DNA of 64,000 bases from DATBSK01 sp964501785. Lineage in GTDB: Bacteria > Actinomycetota > Acidimicrobiia > IMCC26256 > PALSA-555. Shown here in pieces: positions 57,055 to 64,000 of the stretch. The DNA is taken from assembly GCA_964501785.1 (NCBI GenBank), contig CAZCUD010000003.1, positions 124,001-188,000 on the forward strand, read 5' to 3'. Positions within the stretch are counted from its first letter, which is position 1; each line of letters opens with the position of its first letter. Both the position numbers and the translations under genes were made by a program. The notes beneath the pieces are model-generated. The model saw only the letters and a program-made list of their open reading frames with translations, was not told the DNA's origin and did no database searches.

Positions 57055-57410
57055 GCCGGCGGCAACGGAGCGATCGGGGTCAGGCGACCGTGGAGTTCGC
57101 GCTGGTGCTCCCGGCACTGGTGCTCGCGGCGATGGCGATCCTCCAGGTGGCGCTGGTCGTGCGTGACTACGTCGGAGTCGTGCACGCGGCTCGTGAGGCG
57201 GCGCGTGCCGCGAGCGTCGACGCCAGCCCCGGCGACGCGGCGCATCGGGTGCTGCCCGGCGTCCGCGTCGACGTGGGTCCCCGTCCCGCGGTCGGCGAGC
57301 CGATCGCGGTGGAGGTCGAGTACCGGTCCGTCACCGATCTCCCCCTCGTCGGCGCGCTGTTCCCGGATCCCGTGCTCCACCACCGCGCCGTGATGCGGGT
57401 CGAGAAGTGA
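57051..57410 (+). CDS. TadE-like pseudopilin
   Basis: 119 aa. The prepilin-like N-terminus SDRG|QATVEFALVLPALVLAAMAIL has Gly-1, Glu+5 and Phe+6, then AREAARAASVDASPGDAA and a C-terminal beta domain (VRVDVGPRPAVGEPIAVEVEYRSV). GTG start inside the pilin stop (GTGA). Equivalent to the TadE-like protein of the mycobacterial locus. Confidence 0.9.
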   Translation: MSRRQRSDRGQATVEFALVLPALVLAAMAILQVALVVRDYVGVVHAAREAARAASVDASPGDAAHRVLPGVRVDVGPRPAVGEPIAVEVEYRSVTDLPLVGALFPDPVLHHRAVMRVEK

Positions 57411-57778
57411 ACCTCGACGGCGATCGAGAGCGGGGGACCGCGACCATCTGGTTGGTCGCGGTCCTCGCGCTCGCCCTGCTGCTCGCCCTCGGTGCCGCGC
57501 GCGCCGGAGCTGCTGCCGTCGCGGGTGCCCGTGCCGACAGCGCGGCCGACGCCGCGGCGCTCGCCGCGGCCGACATGCTCGCCCTCGCCCGAGGGTCCGG
57601 GGCCGCATCGTCCGCCGCCCGTGAGACCGCCCGTGACAACGGTGCCGAGCTGCTCTCGTGCGACTGCGGCGGGCGATTCGTGTCGGTCCGCGTCGTGGTG
57701 AACGTGCCGGTGTTGGGTGCCAGCGCGCGGTCGACGGCGCGGGCCGAGGTCAGATCGGAGTGCGTCCTGGGCTGCTGA
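57407..57778 (+). CDS. TadE/TadG-like minor pseudopilin (Rv3654c-like)
   Basis: 123 aa. ERG|TATIWLVAVLALALLLALGAA at the N-terminus is the short hydrophobic segment of 'helicase/secretion neighbourhood TadE-like' proteins. ADSAADAAALAAADMLA follows, then a small C-terminal domain with four cysteines (LLSCDCGGRF, SECVLGC). The +5 Glu is absent (Trp at this position), as in the minor members. It overlaps the TadE gene by 4 nt and is the last gene of the Tad operon. Confidence 0.83.
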   Translation: MNLDGDRERGTATIWLVAVLALALLLALGAARAGAAAVAGARADSAADAAALAAADMLALARGSGAASSAARETARDNGAELLSCDCGGRFVSVRVVVNVPVLGASARSTARAEVRSECVLGC

Positions 57779-57780
57779 GC

Positions 57781-57807
57781 CCCGGTCCGTCCCGGGAGGA
57801 GACCGGG
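57781..57807 (+). terminator. Terminator of the Tad operon
   Basis: CCCGGTC, a loop containing CCCGGG, and GACCGGG, then CTT; starts 3 bp after the last tad gene. TACGCT at 57810-57815 is a -10 candidate for the acyltransferase gene. Confidence 0.6.
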
Positions 57808-57864
57808 CTTACGCTGGTCGAACCGTGGCGTTGCGCCTCGCTGCGCCGGGTACCTCCGCACGCG

Positions 57865-59952
57865 ATGACCACTGCCCTCACTCCCTCCCGTCGCCGCTCA
57901 TCGGACCGCTCGGCGCGCCCGGATCCCGTCCAGTGGCGCGCCGACGGCATCGACGATCGCGCCGCGCCGATCGTGGATGGCCGCCTCCGTCACATCCCAG
58001 CGCTCGACGGGCTGCGCGCCGCGGCCGTGCTGGCCGTGATGCTGTACCACGGTGGTGTCGCGTGGATGCAGGGCGGCTACCTCGGGGTCGATGCGTTCTT
58101 CGTCCTCAGCGGCTTCCTCATCACCGCATTGCTCCTGGCCGAGTGGCGCACGACCGACGGGATCGCGTTCGGCGCGTTCTGGATTCGGCGGGCCAAGCGC
58201 TTGCTGCCCGCGCTGGGGCTCGTCGTGCTCGGCGTCGTCGTCTACGGCGCGCTCCTTGCTCCCGCGCACCAGCTCACCTCGCTTCGCGATGACGTGCTGT
58301 CGACGCTCGGCTACGTCACCAACTGGCGCCTGATCTTCTCGGGCCAGGGGTACTTCGAGCAGTTCGCGGTCCCGTCGCCGCTTCGCCACGCATGGTCACT
58401 GGCGATCGAGGAGCAGTTCTACCTGGTGTGGCCCCTCGTGGTGTTCGCGCTCTGCCGTTGGGCGCGCATGCCGTGGCGCGCCATGGCAGGGCTGTTCGGC
58501 GGGCTCGCGGTCGTGTCCGCGGTGTGGATGGGAGTCGCGCACTCGACGCATGGCGTCAGCCGCGTCTACTACGGCACCGACACCCGGGCGCAGGCGCTGC
58601 TCGTCGGCGCAGCCCTCGGCGTCGTCTACATCTCGGTTCGACCTGTCCGTCGGCTCCTTGCGAGCTCGGCCCTGTCGATCCTCTCGCTGGTCGCGGTCGC
58701 GGTGACCGGCGCGCTCTGGGTGACCGCGGGCGACGAGACGGCGTGGCTCTACCAGGGCGGCTACTTCCTCGCTGCCGTCGCGGTCGCGGTCGTCATCGCG
58801 CGCGTCGCACAACCCGCCTCGGGCGTCCTCGGTGCCGCCCTCTCGTGGCCGCCACTCCGCTGGATCGGCTTGATCTCGTACGGCCTGTACCTGTGGCACT
58901 GGCCCCTCTATGTCGTGCTGACCACCGATCGCACCGGCCTCGACGGCACGCAGCTGCTCCTGCTGCGCCTTGCCGCCACTTTCGCTGCCGCCACGGCGTC
59001 GTACTACCTCGTCGAGCTGCCCGTGCGGAACGGTGCGCTACGGGGATGGCGCAGCTGGGTCGTCGTCCCGACCGCGGCGGGTGCTCTCGTCGGCGGGATC
59101 CTCCTGGTGACGGGCGACGCGCGCTCGGTCGTCGCGGCGGGCGACCCGAGCACCGCCGCGGCGAAGCAGGTGGACGCCGAGAACCGCGCCGCCGAGCGCG
59201 CGCTCGCCGAGCAGCGAGCTGCCGCCGCGGCGGAGGCGGCGGCGCGGCCGACGAGCCTCCTCGTCGTCGGTGACTCCGTCGCGCTAACGCTCGGGATCGG
59301 GCTCCAGGAGGTCGGCCTTCCCCACAAGCTCTACACGGTCAATGAGGCCCAGATGGGCTGCGGCATCATCCACGGCGGCCAGTTCGTGAAGGACGGCAAC
59401 GTCGAGACCATCAACTCGTATTGCGATCAGGCGCCGAAGTGGGCGGCATCCGTGCAGAACCTGCGGCCCGACCTCGCACTCCTCCTCGTCGGCGCGTGGG
59501 ACGCGTACGACCGCCGCATCGACGGTCGGGCCGTCGACTTCGCGTCACCCGAGTCCGATGCGCTGCTGCGCGCCAACCTCCAAGCCGGCGTCGATGCGCT
59601 GTCCAGCGCGGGCGCGACGGTCGTCGTCGCGACGGTTCCGCACTACGAGAACCGCTACGTGGTCAATCGTCCGCCTGAGTTCCGGTCGGCGTTCGACCCG
59701 TGGCGCGTCGACCACCTGAACGCGTTGATCCGCGAGATCGCAGCCGCGAACCCCGACACCGTCGAGGTCGTCGACCTCCAGGCATACCTCGCGCCTCCGG
59801 AGCGGCGCGTGTTGCTCGAGGACGGCGTGCACTTCGGCGAAGAGAGCCGCAAGCTCGTGGGCGAGTGGCTCGCTCCACAGCTACGGCGGATCGCGGTCCG
59901 TTCAAGGACGGCGACCGAGCTGGCGGAGATGCCCCGACCGGCTACTGGCTGA
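57865..59952 (+). CDS. Membrane acyltransferase 3 with C-terminal SGNH domain (OafA-like)
   Basis: 695 aa. N-terminal acyltransferase-3 domain: IPALDGLRAAAVLAVMLYHGG (catalytic His region), GGYLGVDAFFVLSGFLITALLLAEW, RRAKRLLPAL, HAWSLAIEEQFYLVWPL and ten membrane helices up to ~430. An Ala/Glu-rich coiled linker follows (AENRAAERALAEQRAAAAAEAA). The extracytoplasmic SGNH hydrolase-like domain has SLLVVGDSVALTLGIGL, LLLVGAWDAYDRR and the C-terminal DGVHFGEES (DxxH). Such proteins O-acetylate cell-wall or surface polysaccharides. The gene stands where the mycobacterial locus continues differently. The stop overlaps the convergent LCP gene by 11 bp. Confidence 0.93.
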   Translation: MTTALTPSRRRSSDRSARPDPVQWRADGIDDRAAPIVDGRLRHIPALDGLRAAAVLAVMLYHGGVAWMQGGYLGVDAFFVLSGFLITALLLAEWRTTDGIAFGAFWIRRAKRLLPALGLVVLGVVVYGALLAPAHQLTSLRDDVLSTLGYVTNWRLIFSGQGYFEQFAVPSPLRHAWSLAIEEQFYLVWPLVVFALCRWARMPWRAMAGLFGGLAVVSAVWMGVAHSTHGVSRVYYGTDTRAQALLVGAALGVVYISVRPVRRLLASSALSILSLVAVAVTGALWVTAGDETAWLYQGGYFLAAVAVAVVIARVAQPASGVLGAALSWPPLRWIGLISYGLYLWHWPLYVVLTTDRTGLDGTQLLLLRLAATFAAATASYYLVELPVRNGALRGWRSWVVVPTAAGALVGGILLVTGDARSVVAAGDPSTAAAKQVDAENRAAERALAEQRAAAAAEAAARPTSLLVVGDSVALTLGIGLQEVGLPHKLYTVNEAQMGCGIIHGGQFVKDGNVETINSYCDQAPKWAASVQNLRPDLALLLVGAWDAYDRRIDGRAVDFASPESDALLRANLQAGVDALSSAGATVVVATVPHYENRYVVNRPPEFRSAFDPWRVDHLNALIREIAAANPDTVEVVDLQAYLAPPERRVLLEDGVHFGEESRKLVGEWLAPQLRRIAVRSRTATELAEMPRPATG

Positions 59953-60850
59953 CGACCGCGTCGTCGGCGAAGTCGGCGAACAGCGCCTGCGCGTCGGGCG
60001 TGACCGCCAGGTTGGTGCCGCTGCCACCGCCCACGGGGATCGTGATGTTCTTGACGTTCGCGGGCGGGATGTTCATCGCCAGCCGACCGAGCCGGAACAG
60101 CTCGGTGAGGCCGAGCCCCTCGGTCTTGGTGTGGATGCCCAGGATCGCGATCTGGCGCAGGGTCTCGGCCGGGCTCGTGTCACCGGCCTGGAGCTTGGCG
60201 AGCATGTCGAGGATGAACGTGCCCTGGTTGTGCGAGCGGTCGATGTCGCCCGCGGTGAACGACTTGCGGTCGCGGACGAACTGCAGTGCGTGTTCGCCGG
60301 CCATCTGGGTCGGCCCCGGGACCGGGAAGAAGGCACCGGAGCCCTGTGGGTCGTCCATCGGCGCGGGCACGTTGACGGTCACTCCACCGAGCTTGTCGAC
60401 CATCTCGATGAAGCCGGGGAAGTTCGTCGTGATGGCGTAGGAGATCTCGATTCCCATCATCTGGTTGAGCTCACGGACGATGCCGGGCAGCCCCTCGAGC
60501 GAGTGGTAGGCGTTGATCTTGTCGCCGCTCGGCGCCGTGGTGTCGCGCGGCACGTTGAGCATGGTCGCCTGACCGAGCTGTGGGTTGACGCCGATCACGT
60601 GGATGGCGTCACCGAGGCCCTTGTCGGCGTCCGTGCGACCGTCGTTGCCGAGCGCGAGGAAGTAGAAGGGCTCCTCGGGCGCGCCGCTGTAGTTCGACTC
60701 GAACTTCGTGACCTGGAGCCACGTCGTCGCGTCAGCCCTGGGTGAGCCGAGTGCGAGCCAGGCTGCCGTGACGAGACCGGCGATCAATGCGCCGGTCGCG
60801 AGGATCGAGCCGCCGAGAAGTCCGACGCTGCGAAGGGTGCGTGTGCTCAC
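59942..60850 (-). CDS. LytR-CpsA-Psr (LCP) family protein
   Basis: 302 aa. An N-terminal membrane anchor (GLLGGSILATGALIAGLVTAAWLA) precedes the LCP domain. FYFLALGNDGRTDADKGLGDAIHVIGVNP and ATMLNVPRDT carry the conserved Arg/Asp set that binds the polyprenyl-pyrophosphate donor. MVDKLGGVTVNVP and LQFVRDRKSFTAGDIDRSHNQGTFI complete the family signature. LCP enzymes ligate glycopolymers to peptidoglycan. The GTG start overlaps the stop of the upstream Pro-rich membrane protein by 4 nt. Together with the neighbouring acyltransferase this suggests a small envelope-polysaccharide group. Confidence 0.9.
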   Translation of the reverse strand: MSTRTLRSVGLLGGSILATGALIAGLVTAAWLALGSPRADATTWLQVTKFESNYSGAPEEPFYFLALGNDGRTDADKGLGDAIHVIGVNPQLGQATMLNVPRDTTAPSGDKINAYHSLEGLPGIVRELNQMMGIEISYAITTNFPGFIEMVDKLGGVTVNVPAPMDDPQGSGAFFPVPGPTQMAGEHALQFVRDRKSFTAGDIDRSHNQGTFILDMLAKLQAGDTSPAETLRQIAILGIHTKTEGLGLTELFRLGRLAMNIPPANVKNITIPVGGGSGTNLAVTPDAQALFADFADDAVVSQ

Positions 60851-61800
60851 TGGGGTACCGCCGTGGTCGGGGTGCCCGCGACCGTCGTAGGGGTCGCGTC
60901 CACCGTCGTGGGGGTCTGCTGCGCGGCCGGGAGGCCGTTGCCGGCGCGGTTCACGTTCATGTCCCAGCCGGTGATGATCCACCCGCCCGAGCCGTTGGGC
61001 ACCAGCTCGAGCTGGCCGGTGCGCCGGACCGTGTACGGGCCGCGAGCGCTGCGGACGCTGATATCGAGGTCGACCGCTGCTGTCACGACGAGCGATTGGC
61101 CCTGGGCGTCGTTGAGCACGGTCAAACCGACGGGCGGCGACGCGATGCTGAGCTTGCCGATCGCCTTGGGCAGGCCCTCGTCGAACAGCACACCCCGGTC
61201 GTCGCCCGCAAGTCGAGTGAGCGCCGCTTGGTCGAACGCCGCGCTCAGGTCGGCGTCGGTGACCTTGCCGGTGCGCAGGCCCGGGACGATGCCGTTGTCG
61301 ACGTACTCGCCGATCACCGACATCACCTGGCTCGAGAGATCTTCCGGCACGACGGTGGGGCCGAGCCCCGGCCAGTACGCGGCGACCTCACCAGGTTGGA
61401 GGTCGACGTTGGTCGAGGCGACGGGGGCAGCCTCCTCGCCGCTGTCGCCGCCGGAGAACACGCCCAGCGCGAACGCGGCGCCGACGCCCAGGATGAGGAC
61501 CAGGGCGACGATCCCGGCGACGACCAGGCCGCGACGACGACCGCCGCCCGAGCCTTCGTCGTAGCCGCCGTTCTGCTGCTGGGCCCGCCGTTGGGCGCGG
61601 GTCGGACCCGGAGCCGCGGCCGGCGCCGTGCGCGTGGCCGCAGGAGGCGCGGCGGGTCGCGGCGCGGCGGGCGGCGGAGCGCCCTCGGGTGCTCGGCGCC
61701 GAGCGGGGGGCGGCGGGGGACCGGAGCCGGGCGTCGCGCTCGGAGGCGGTCCTGCCGCCGGGCGCGCGCGCCGAGGGGGAGGCGGCGGGGGAGACGACAT
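60847..61800 (-). CDS. Proline-rich single-pass membrane protein with NTF2-like extracytoplasmic domain
   Basis: 317 aa. The first ~90 residues are a disordered Pro/Ala/Arg-rich cytoplasmic region. One membrane helix follows (VVAGIVALVLILGVGAAFALG). Outside is a domain with VMSVIGEYVDNGIVPGLRTGKV, FDQAALTRLAGDDRGVLFDEG and a beta-rich end (GLTVLNDAQGQSLVVTAAVDLDISV; GSGGWIITGWDMNVNR), then a Thr/Pro tail. The C-terminal half looks NTF2/SnoaL-like, but I do not recognise the family. TATCCT lies 9 nt upstream of the ATG. It is coupled to the LCP gene, so an envelope role is likely. Confidence 0.65.
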   Translation of the reverse strand: MSSPPPPPPRRARPAAGPPPSATPGSGPPPPPARRRAPEGAPPPAAPRPAAPPAATRTAPAAAPGPTRAQRRAQQQNGGYDEGSGGGRRRGLVVAGIVALVLILGVGAAFALGVFSGGDSGEEAAPVASTNVDLQPGEVAAYWPGLGPTVVPEDLSSQVMSVIGEYVDNGIVPGLRTGKVTDADLSAAFDQAALTRLAGDDRGVLFDEGLPKAIGKLSIASPPVGLTVLNDAQGQSLVVTAAVDLDISVRSARGPYTVRRTGQLELVPNGSGGWIITGWDMNVNRAGNGLPAAQQTPTTVDATPTTVAGTPTTAVPQ

Positions 61801-61809
61801 CGCCTCGCG

Positions 61810-61815
61810 AGGATA
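61810..61815 (-). promoter_or_regulatory. -10 element for the Pro-rich protein/LCP operon
   Basis: TATCCT on the minus strand, 9 nt before the ATG at 61800. Confidence 0.4.
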
Positions 61816-61861
61816 GGGGACGCGTGCGGGCGTTCCGGGTCGCGGGCGGAGCGGCCGGCGG

Positions 61862-61867
61862 TAGCGT
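61862..61867 (+). promoter_or_regulatory. -10 element for the OB-fold gene
   Basis: TAGCGT, 6 nt before the GTG at 61874. Confidence 0.5.
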
Positions 61868-61873
61868 GGTCAC

Positions 61874-62269
61874 GTGGCGAACGACCCCGCGCGACCCGAC
61901 GGCAAGCCCGAGAAGAAGGGCATCAAGGGGATGATGCGGCGCTTCACCGCGCCCATCGAAGAGCTCGACCGCGAGGACCTCGCCGACTTCTGCTCGACGC
62001 TCGGCCTCACCCGCACGAGCGACGTCGAGGCCCGCCGGCACGTCCGCCTCGGTGGCGAGGTGCGCTCCGTGCGCGTCGTCCCCCGAGCCGGTGCCCCCGC
62101 GCTCGAGGTGACCGTCAGCGACGGCGACGGCACCGCCACCGCGGTCTTCCTCGGCCGCCGCAGCATCGCCGGCATCACCCCGGGGAGGAAGATGACCTTC
62201 GAAGGAGTCGTCGGCCGCGACGGCTCCCGCTGCCTCGTCTACAACCCCCTCTACACCCTCCTCCCCTGA
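61874..62269 (+). CDS. OB-fold nucleic-acid-binding protein
   Basis: 131 aa. After a basic N-terminus (KKGIKGMMRRFTAPIEELDREDL) comes one OB-fold: HVRLGGEVRSVRVVP, ALEVTVSDGDGTATAVFLGRRSIAGITPGRKMTFEGVVGRDGSRCLVYNPLYTLL. This strand order is that of RecG/tRNA-anti-type domains and of the actinobacterial Rv2694c family. In mycobacteria Rv2694c lies next to the Trk genes ceoB/ceoC, as here. GTG start, apparently leaderless. The exact role (RNA or DNA binding) is not known. Confidence 0.83.
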   Translation: MANDPARPDGKPEKKGIKGMMRRFTAPIEELDREDLADFCSTLGLTRTSDVEARRHVRLGGEVRSVRVVPRAGAPALEVTVSDGDGTATAVFLGRRSIAGITPGRKMTFEGVVGRDGSRCLVYNPLYTLLP

Positions 62270-62790
62270 CGCGCGCCCTCGCCGCGCGCGCGGGCCTTCA
62301 CCGGGGGCGCCACCGACACCGACGACCCCACTCCGTCGGGCGCCTCCCGGCGGCCGAGCCCCTGCTCCCTCGCTCGCGAGCTCGCTCGGTCGGGTCTTCG
62401 ACCCGGGTCTCGACCGCCTCCGGCGCGACTCCTCCTCCGGGGGTCATCGGGATCGGCGGCGCCGCGTCACCTGAGCGCCCGCGCGCACGGTGACGCGCGC
62501 CAGCAGTGCACCCCGAGCCGGTGATCACGCGCGAAGCGGGAGTTCGCGGCCTCCTCGGGATGGGGTGGAGCGCGGGTGACCCGCGTGCGGGGCGACGGCC
62601 CGGCGATGTCGGGACCACCGACCCCCTGAGGAGCCAGTTCGCCTCGCCAGGCCGAGACCCGGCCGCCTCGCGGCCGACCGAGCGCAGCGAGGGAGCAGGG
62701 GCTCGGCCGGTGAAGCGAGGCGAGGCGACGAAGGCGGGTCGGTGGTGCCGGCAGCGCAACACCGGCGACGCGCGCGCGGGGGGAGAAGAG
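62270..62790. other. 520-bp gene-free region with long inverted repeats
   Basis: No supportable gene. A perfect 23-bp inverted repeat (62351-62373 and 62688-62710) spans ~360 bp; its arms can be extended imperfectly into gctcggtcgg/ccgaccgagc. Inside are CGCGTCACC/GGTGACGCG (62463-62471 / 62489-62497) and CGCGGGT-G-ACCCGCG (62571-62585). It lies between the convergent OB-fold and TrkA genes, so part may serve as terminator. Confidence 0.75.
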
Positions 62791-63453
62791 CTACGAGCCG
62801 GTGAGGAGGCGGCGGACGTCTTCTTCGGCGTCGGGGGTGACCATTGCGAGGACCTCGTCTCCGGCCTCGAAGACGGTGTCGCCTCGGGGCATGACGACGT
62901 GCTCGTCGCGGACGACGGCGACGATGGTGGCGTCGCGGGGGATCTCGAGCTCGGCGATCGCCTTGTCGACGACCGGTGCGTCGTCGGCGAGGGTCGCCTC
63001 GACCAGGCGGGCGTTGCCGCCTTCGAACTGGAGCAGCCGGACGAGGCGCCCGACCTGCACCGCCTCTTCGACGAGTGCGGTGATCAGGTGCGGGGTCGAC
63101 ACCGACAGGTCGACGCCCCAGTTCTCGTTGAAGAGCCACTCGTTCTTCGGGTTGTTGACGCGGGCGATGACGCGCGGGACCGCGAACTCGGTCTTCGCGA
63201 GGAGCGACACGACCAGGTTGTCCTCGTCGTCTCCGGTGGCCGCGACCATCACGTCGCAGCGATCGACGCCCGCCTCCTTGAGCGTCGAGACCTCGCAGGC
63301 ATCGCCGATGTACCACTCGACTCCGTCTGCGGTGTCGGCGCGCTCCTGGATGCCGGTCTGCTGCTCGATGATGAGGACCTCGTGACCGGTCGACCGGAGG
63401 TCGTCGGCGATGTAGAGGCCGACGGCGCCGGCCCCGGCGATGCCCACGCGCAT
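62791..63453 (-). CDS. TrkA-type K+ channel/transporter regulatory subunit (CeoC-like)
   Basis: 220 aa. N-terminal RCK/TrkA-N Rossmann domain: MRVGIAGAGAVGLYIADDL (GxGxxG) and VMVAATGDDEDNLVVSLLAK. C-terminal TrkA-C domain from ~140: LVEATLADDAPVVDKAIAELEIPRDATIVAVVR ... VFEAGDEVLAMV. NAD(H)-binding gating subunit of a potassium-uptake system, on the cytoplasmic side of the membrane. Its ATG shares one base with the stop of the upstream TrkA gene (TGATG), so the two are coupled and probably act as a pair. The membrane subunit is not in the window. Confidence 0.93.
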   Translation of the reverse strand: MRVGIAGAGAVGLYIADDLRSTGHEVLIIEQQTGIQERADTADGVEWYIGDACEVSTLKEAGVDRCDVMVAATGDDEDNLVVSLLAKTEFAVPRVIARVNNPKNEWLFNENWGVDLSVSTPHLITALVEEAVQVGRLVRLLQFEGGNARLVEATLADDAPVVDKAIAELEIPRDATIVAVVRDEHVVMPRGDTVFEAGDEVLAMVTPDAEEDVRRLLTGS

Positions 63454-64000
63454 CAGTGATCAGGTCCCTGCTCGAGCCGCTGGCGCAGGGCGTCCAGGGC
63501 GTTGACGTCGGCGACGAAGTGGAGCGCGTCGCCCTCTTGACCGACGACCTTGGTGTCGACGACCTGCGCCGCGCCGAAGCGGGTCACCGCCGTCAGCCAG
63601 AACGTCCCGGGGTCGTTCAGCTCGGCGAGCTTCTTCCCGCACCACGCCGGTGGGATGGCGTACTCGACGAGGCAGACCTTGCCGCTCGGGTCGATCCAGT
63701 CGTGGGCCTGCTGGTCGCTCGGCACCAGGCGGCGCAGCACCTGGTCGGTGGTCCAGCTGACGGTCGCGACCGTGGGGATGCCGAGCCGCTGGTAGATCAG
63801 CGCGCGGCGAGGGTCGTAGATGCGGGCGACGACCCGCTCGATGCCGAAGTTCTCGCGCGCGATGCGTGCGGTGAGGATGTTGGAGTTGTCGCCGCTGGTC
63901 ACCGCGGCGACGGCCGTCGCGTCCTCGATGCCGGCCGCGGCCAGGTCGGTGCGGTCGAACCCGAACCCGACCACTCGCTTGCCCGCGAAGCTCGCGGGGA
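63453..64000 (-). CDS. TrkA-type regulatory subunit (CeoB-like), 5' end beyond window
   Basis: The frame is open to the window edge; codons upstream of 63974 read PASFAGKR before VVGFGFDR. Visible: AAAGIEDATAVAAVTSGDNSNILTARIARENFGIERVVARIYDPRRALIYQRLGIPTV, the second half of a TrkA-N domain, then a TrkA-C-like end (LVEYAIPPAWCGKKLAEL; DALHFVADVNALDALRQRL). Partner of the TrkA gene downstream, with a 1-nt coupled overlap. The N-terminal Rossmann glycine motif must lie outside the window. Confidence 0.9.
   Translation of the reverse strand, partial: PASFAGKRVVGFGFDRTDLAAAGIEDATAVAAVTSGDNSNILTARIARENFGIERVVARIYDPRRALIYQRLGIPTVATVSWTTDQVLRRLVPSDQQAHDWIDPSGKVCLVEYAIPPAWCGKKLAELNDPGTFWLTAVTRFGAAQVVDTKVVGQEGDALHFVADVNALDALRQRLEQGPDH

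Overview
The window is about 70% GC and gene-dense, with many GTG/TTG starts and 1-4 nt stop/start overlaps. It comes from a high-GC Gram-positive bacterium (Actinomycetota). The evidence is a WhiB protein, an acyl-CoA carboxylase epsilon subunit, an ethylmalonyl-CoA mutase (MeaA), GlnE, a GlnR-like regulator, and a 'helicase/secretion neighbourhood' Tad locus laid out as in Mycobacterium Rv3654c-Rv3661. A deep lineage such as Acidimicrobiia fits best, but that is inference. The sequence is a draft: a 100-N scaffold gap sits inside an 81-bp tandem repeat at 29058-29157.

Layout. 1-13.4 kb is mainly acyl-CoA metabolism: carboxylase beta and epsilon, CaiB-type CoA transferase, acyl-CoA ligase, MeaA and 3-hydroxyacyl-CoA dehydrogenase. 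It also holds a SulP transporter, a metallophosphoesterase, a J-domain protein and a cyclophilin. 13.5-15.8 kb is lysC-asd, with an internal in-frame start for the LysC beta subunit. 15.9-18.4 kb carries two paralogous secreted proteins around tRNA-Pro(CGG). 18.4-24.4 kb is the Get3/ArsA pair, NfeD, WhiB, NUDIX and MBL block, which resembles Mycobacterium Rv3672c-Rv3681c. 25.9-28.2 kb is an iron-sulfur module (Mrp, SufR-like regulator, A-type carrier). 28.5-32.3 kb has an H1-like basic protein, a Tat-exported thioredoxin-like protein and an unusual fused [2Fe-2S]/molybdenum-hydroxylase protein. 32.3-43.4 kb is nitrogen metabolism: a GlnR-like regulator coupled to a non-adenylylatable glutamine synthetase, a divergent adenylylatable glutamine synthetase, GlnE, and glutamine-dependent NAD synthase. 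45-49 kb has a primary-type sigma factor and an ECF sigma factor with a membrane propeller partner. 49.5-53.1 kb has rhomboid, DUF2510, PLP-deaminase and HAD genes. 53.3-57.8 kb is a complete Tad/Flp pilus operon. 57.9-64 kb has an acyltransferase, an LCP protein, an OB-fold protein and a TrkA pair.

Three signals go beyond ordinary annotation. (1) Five exported proteins with different domain architectures end in the same short tail, P-I-x-x-x-P-x-F-T-G/R followed directly by the stop codon (genes at 7142, 15898, 17205, 24462 and 36223). The synonymous codons differ, so the tail is conserved as protein. This is the best candidate here for an undescribed sorting or processing system. (2) Four families of short palindromic or inverted repeats (A-D) are scattered through the window. 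Some copies lie inside reading frames (tadC; the Fe-S/Mo fusion) and others supply stop codons. (3) A helically phased array of TCCAC motifs resembling DnaA boxes precedes the acyl-CoA ligase gene.

About twenty genes have a TANNNT -10 element 6-9 nt upstream of the start codon, so leaderless transcription appears to be common. This was used to choose several starts.
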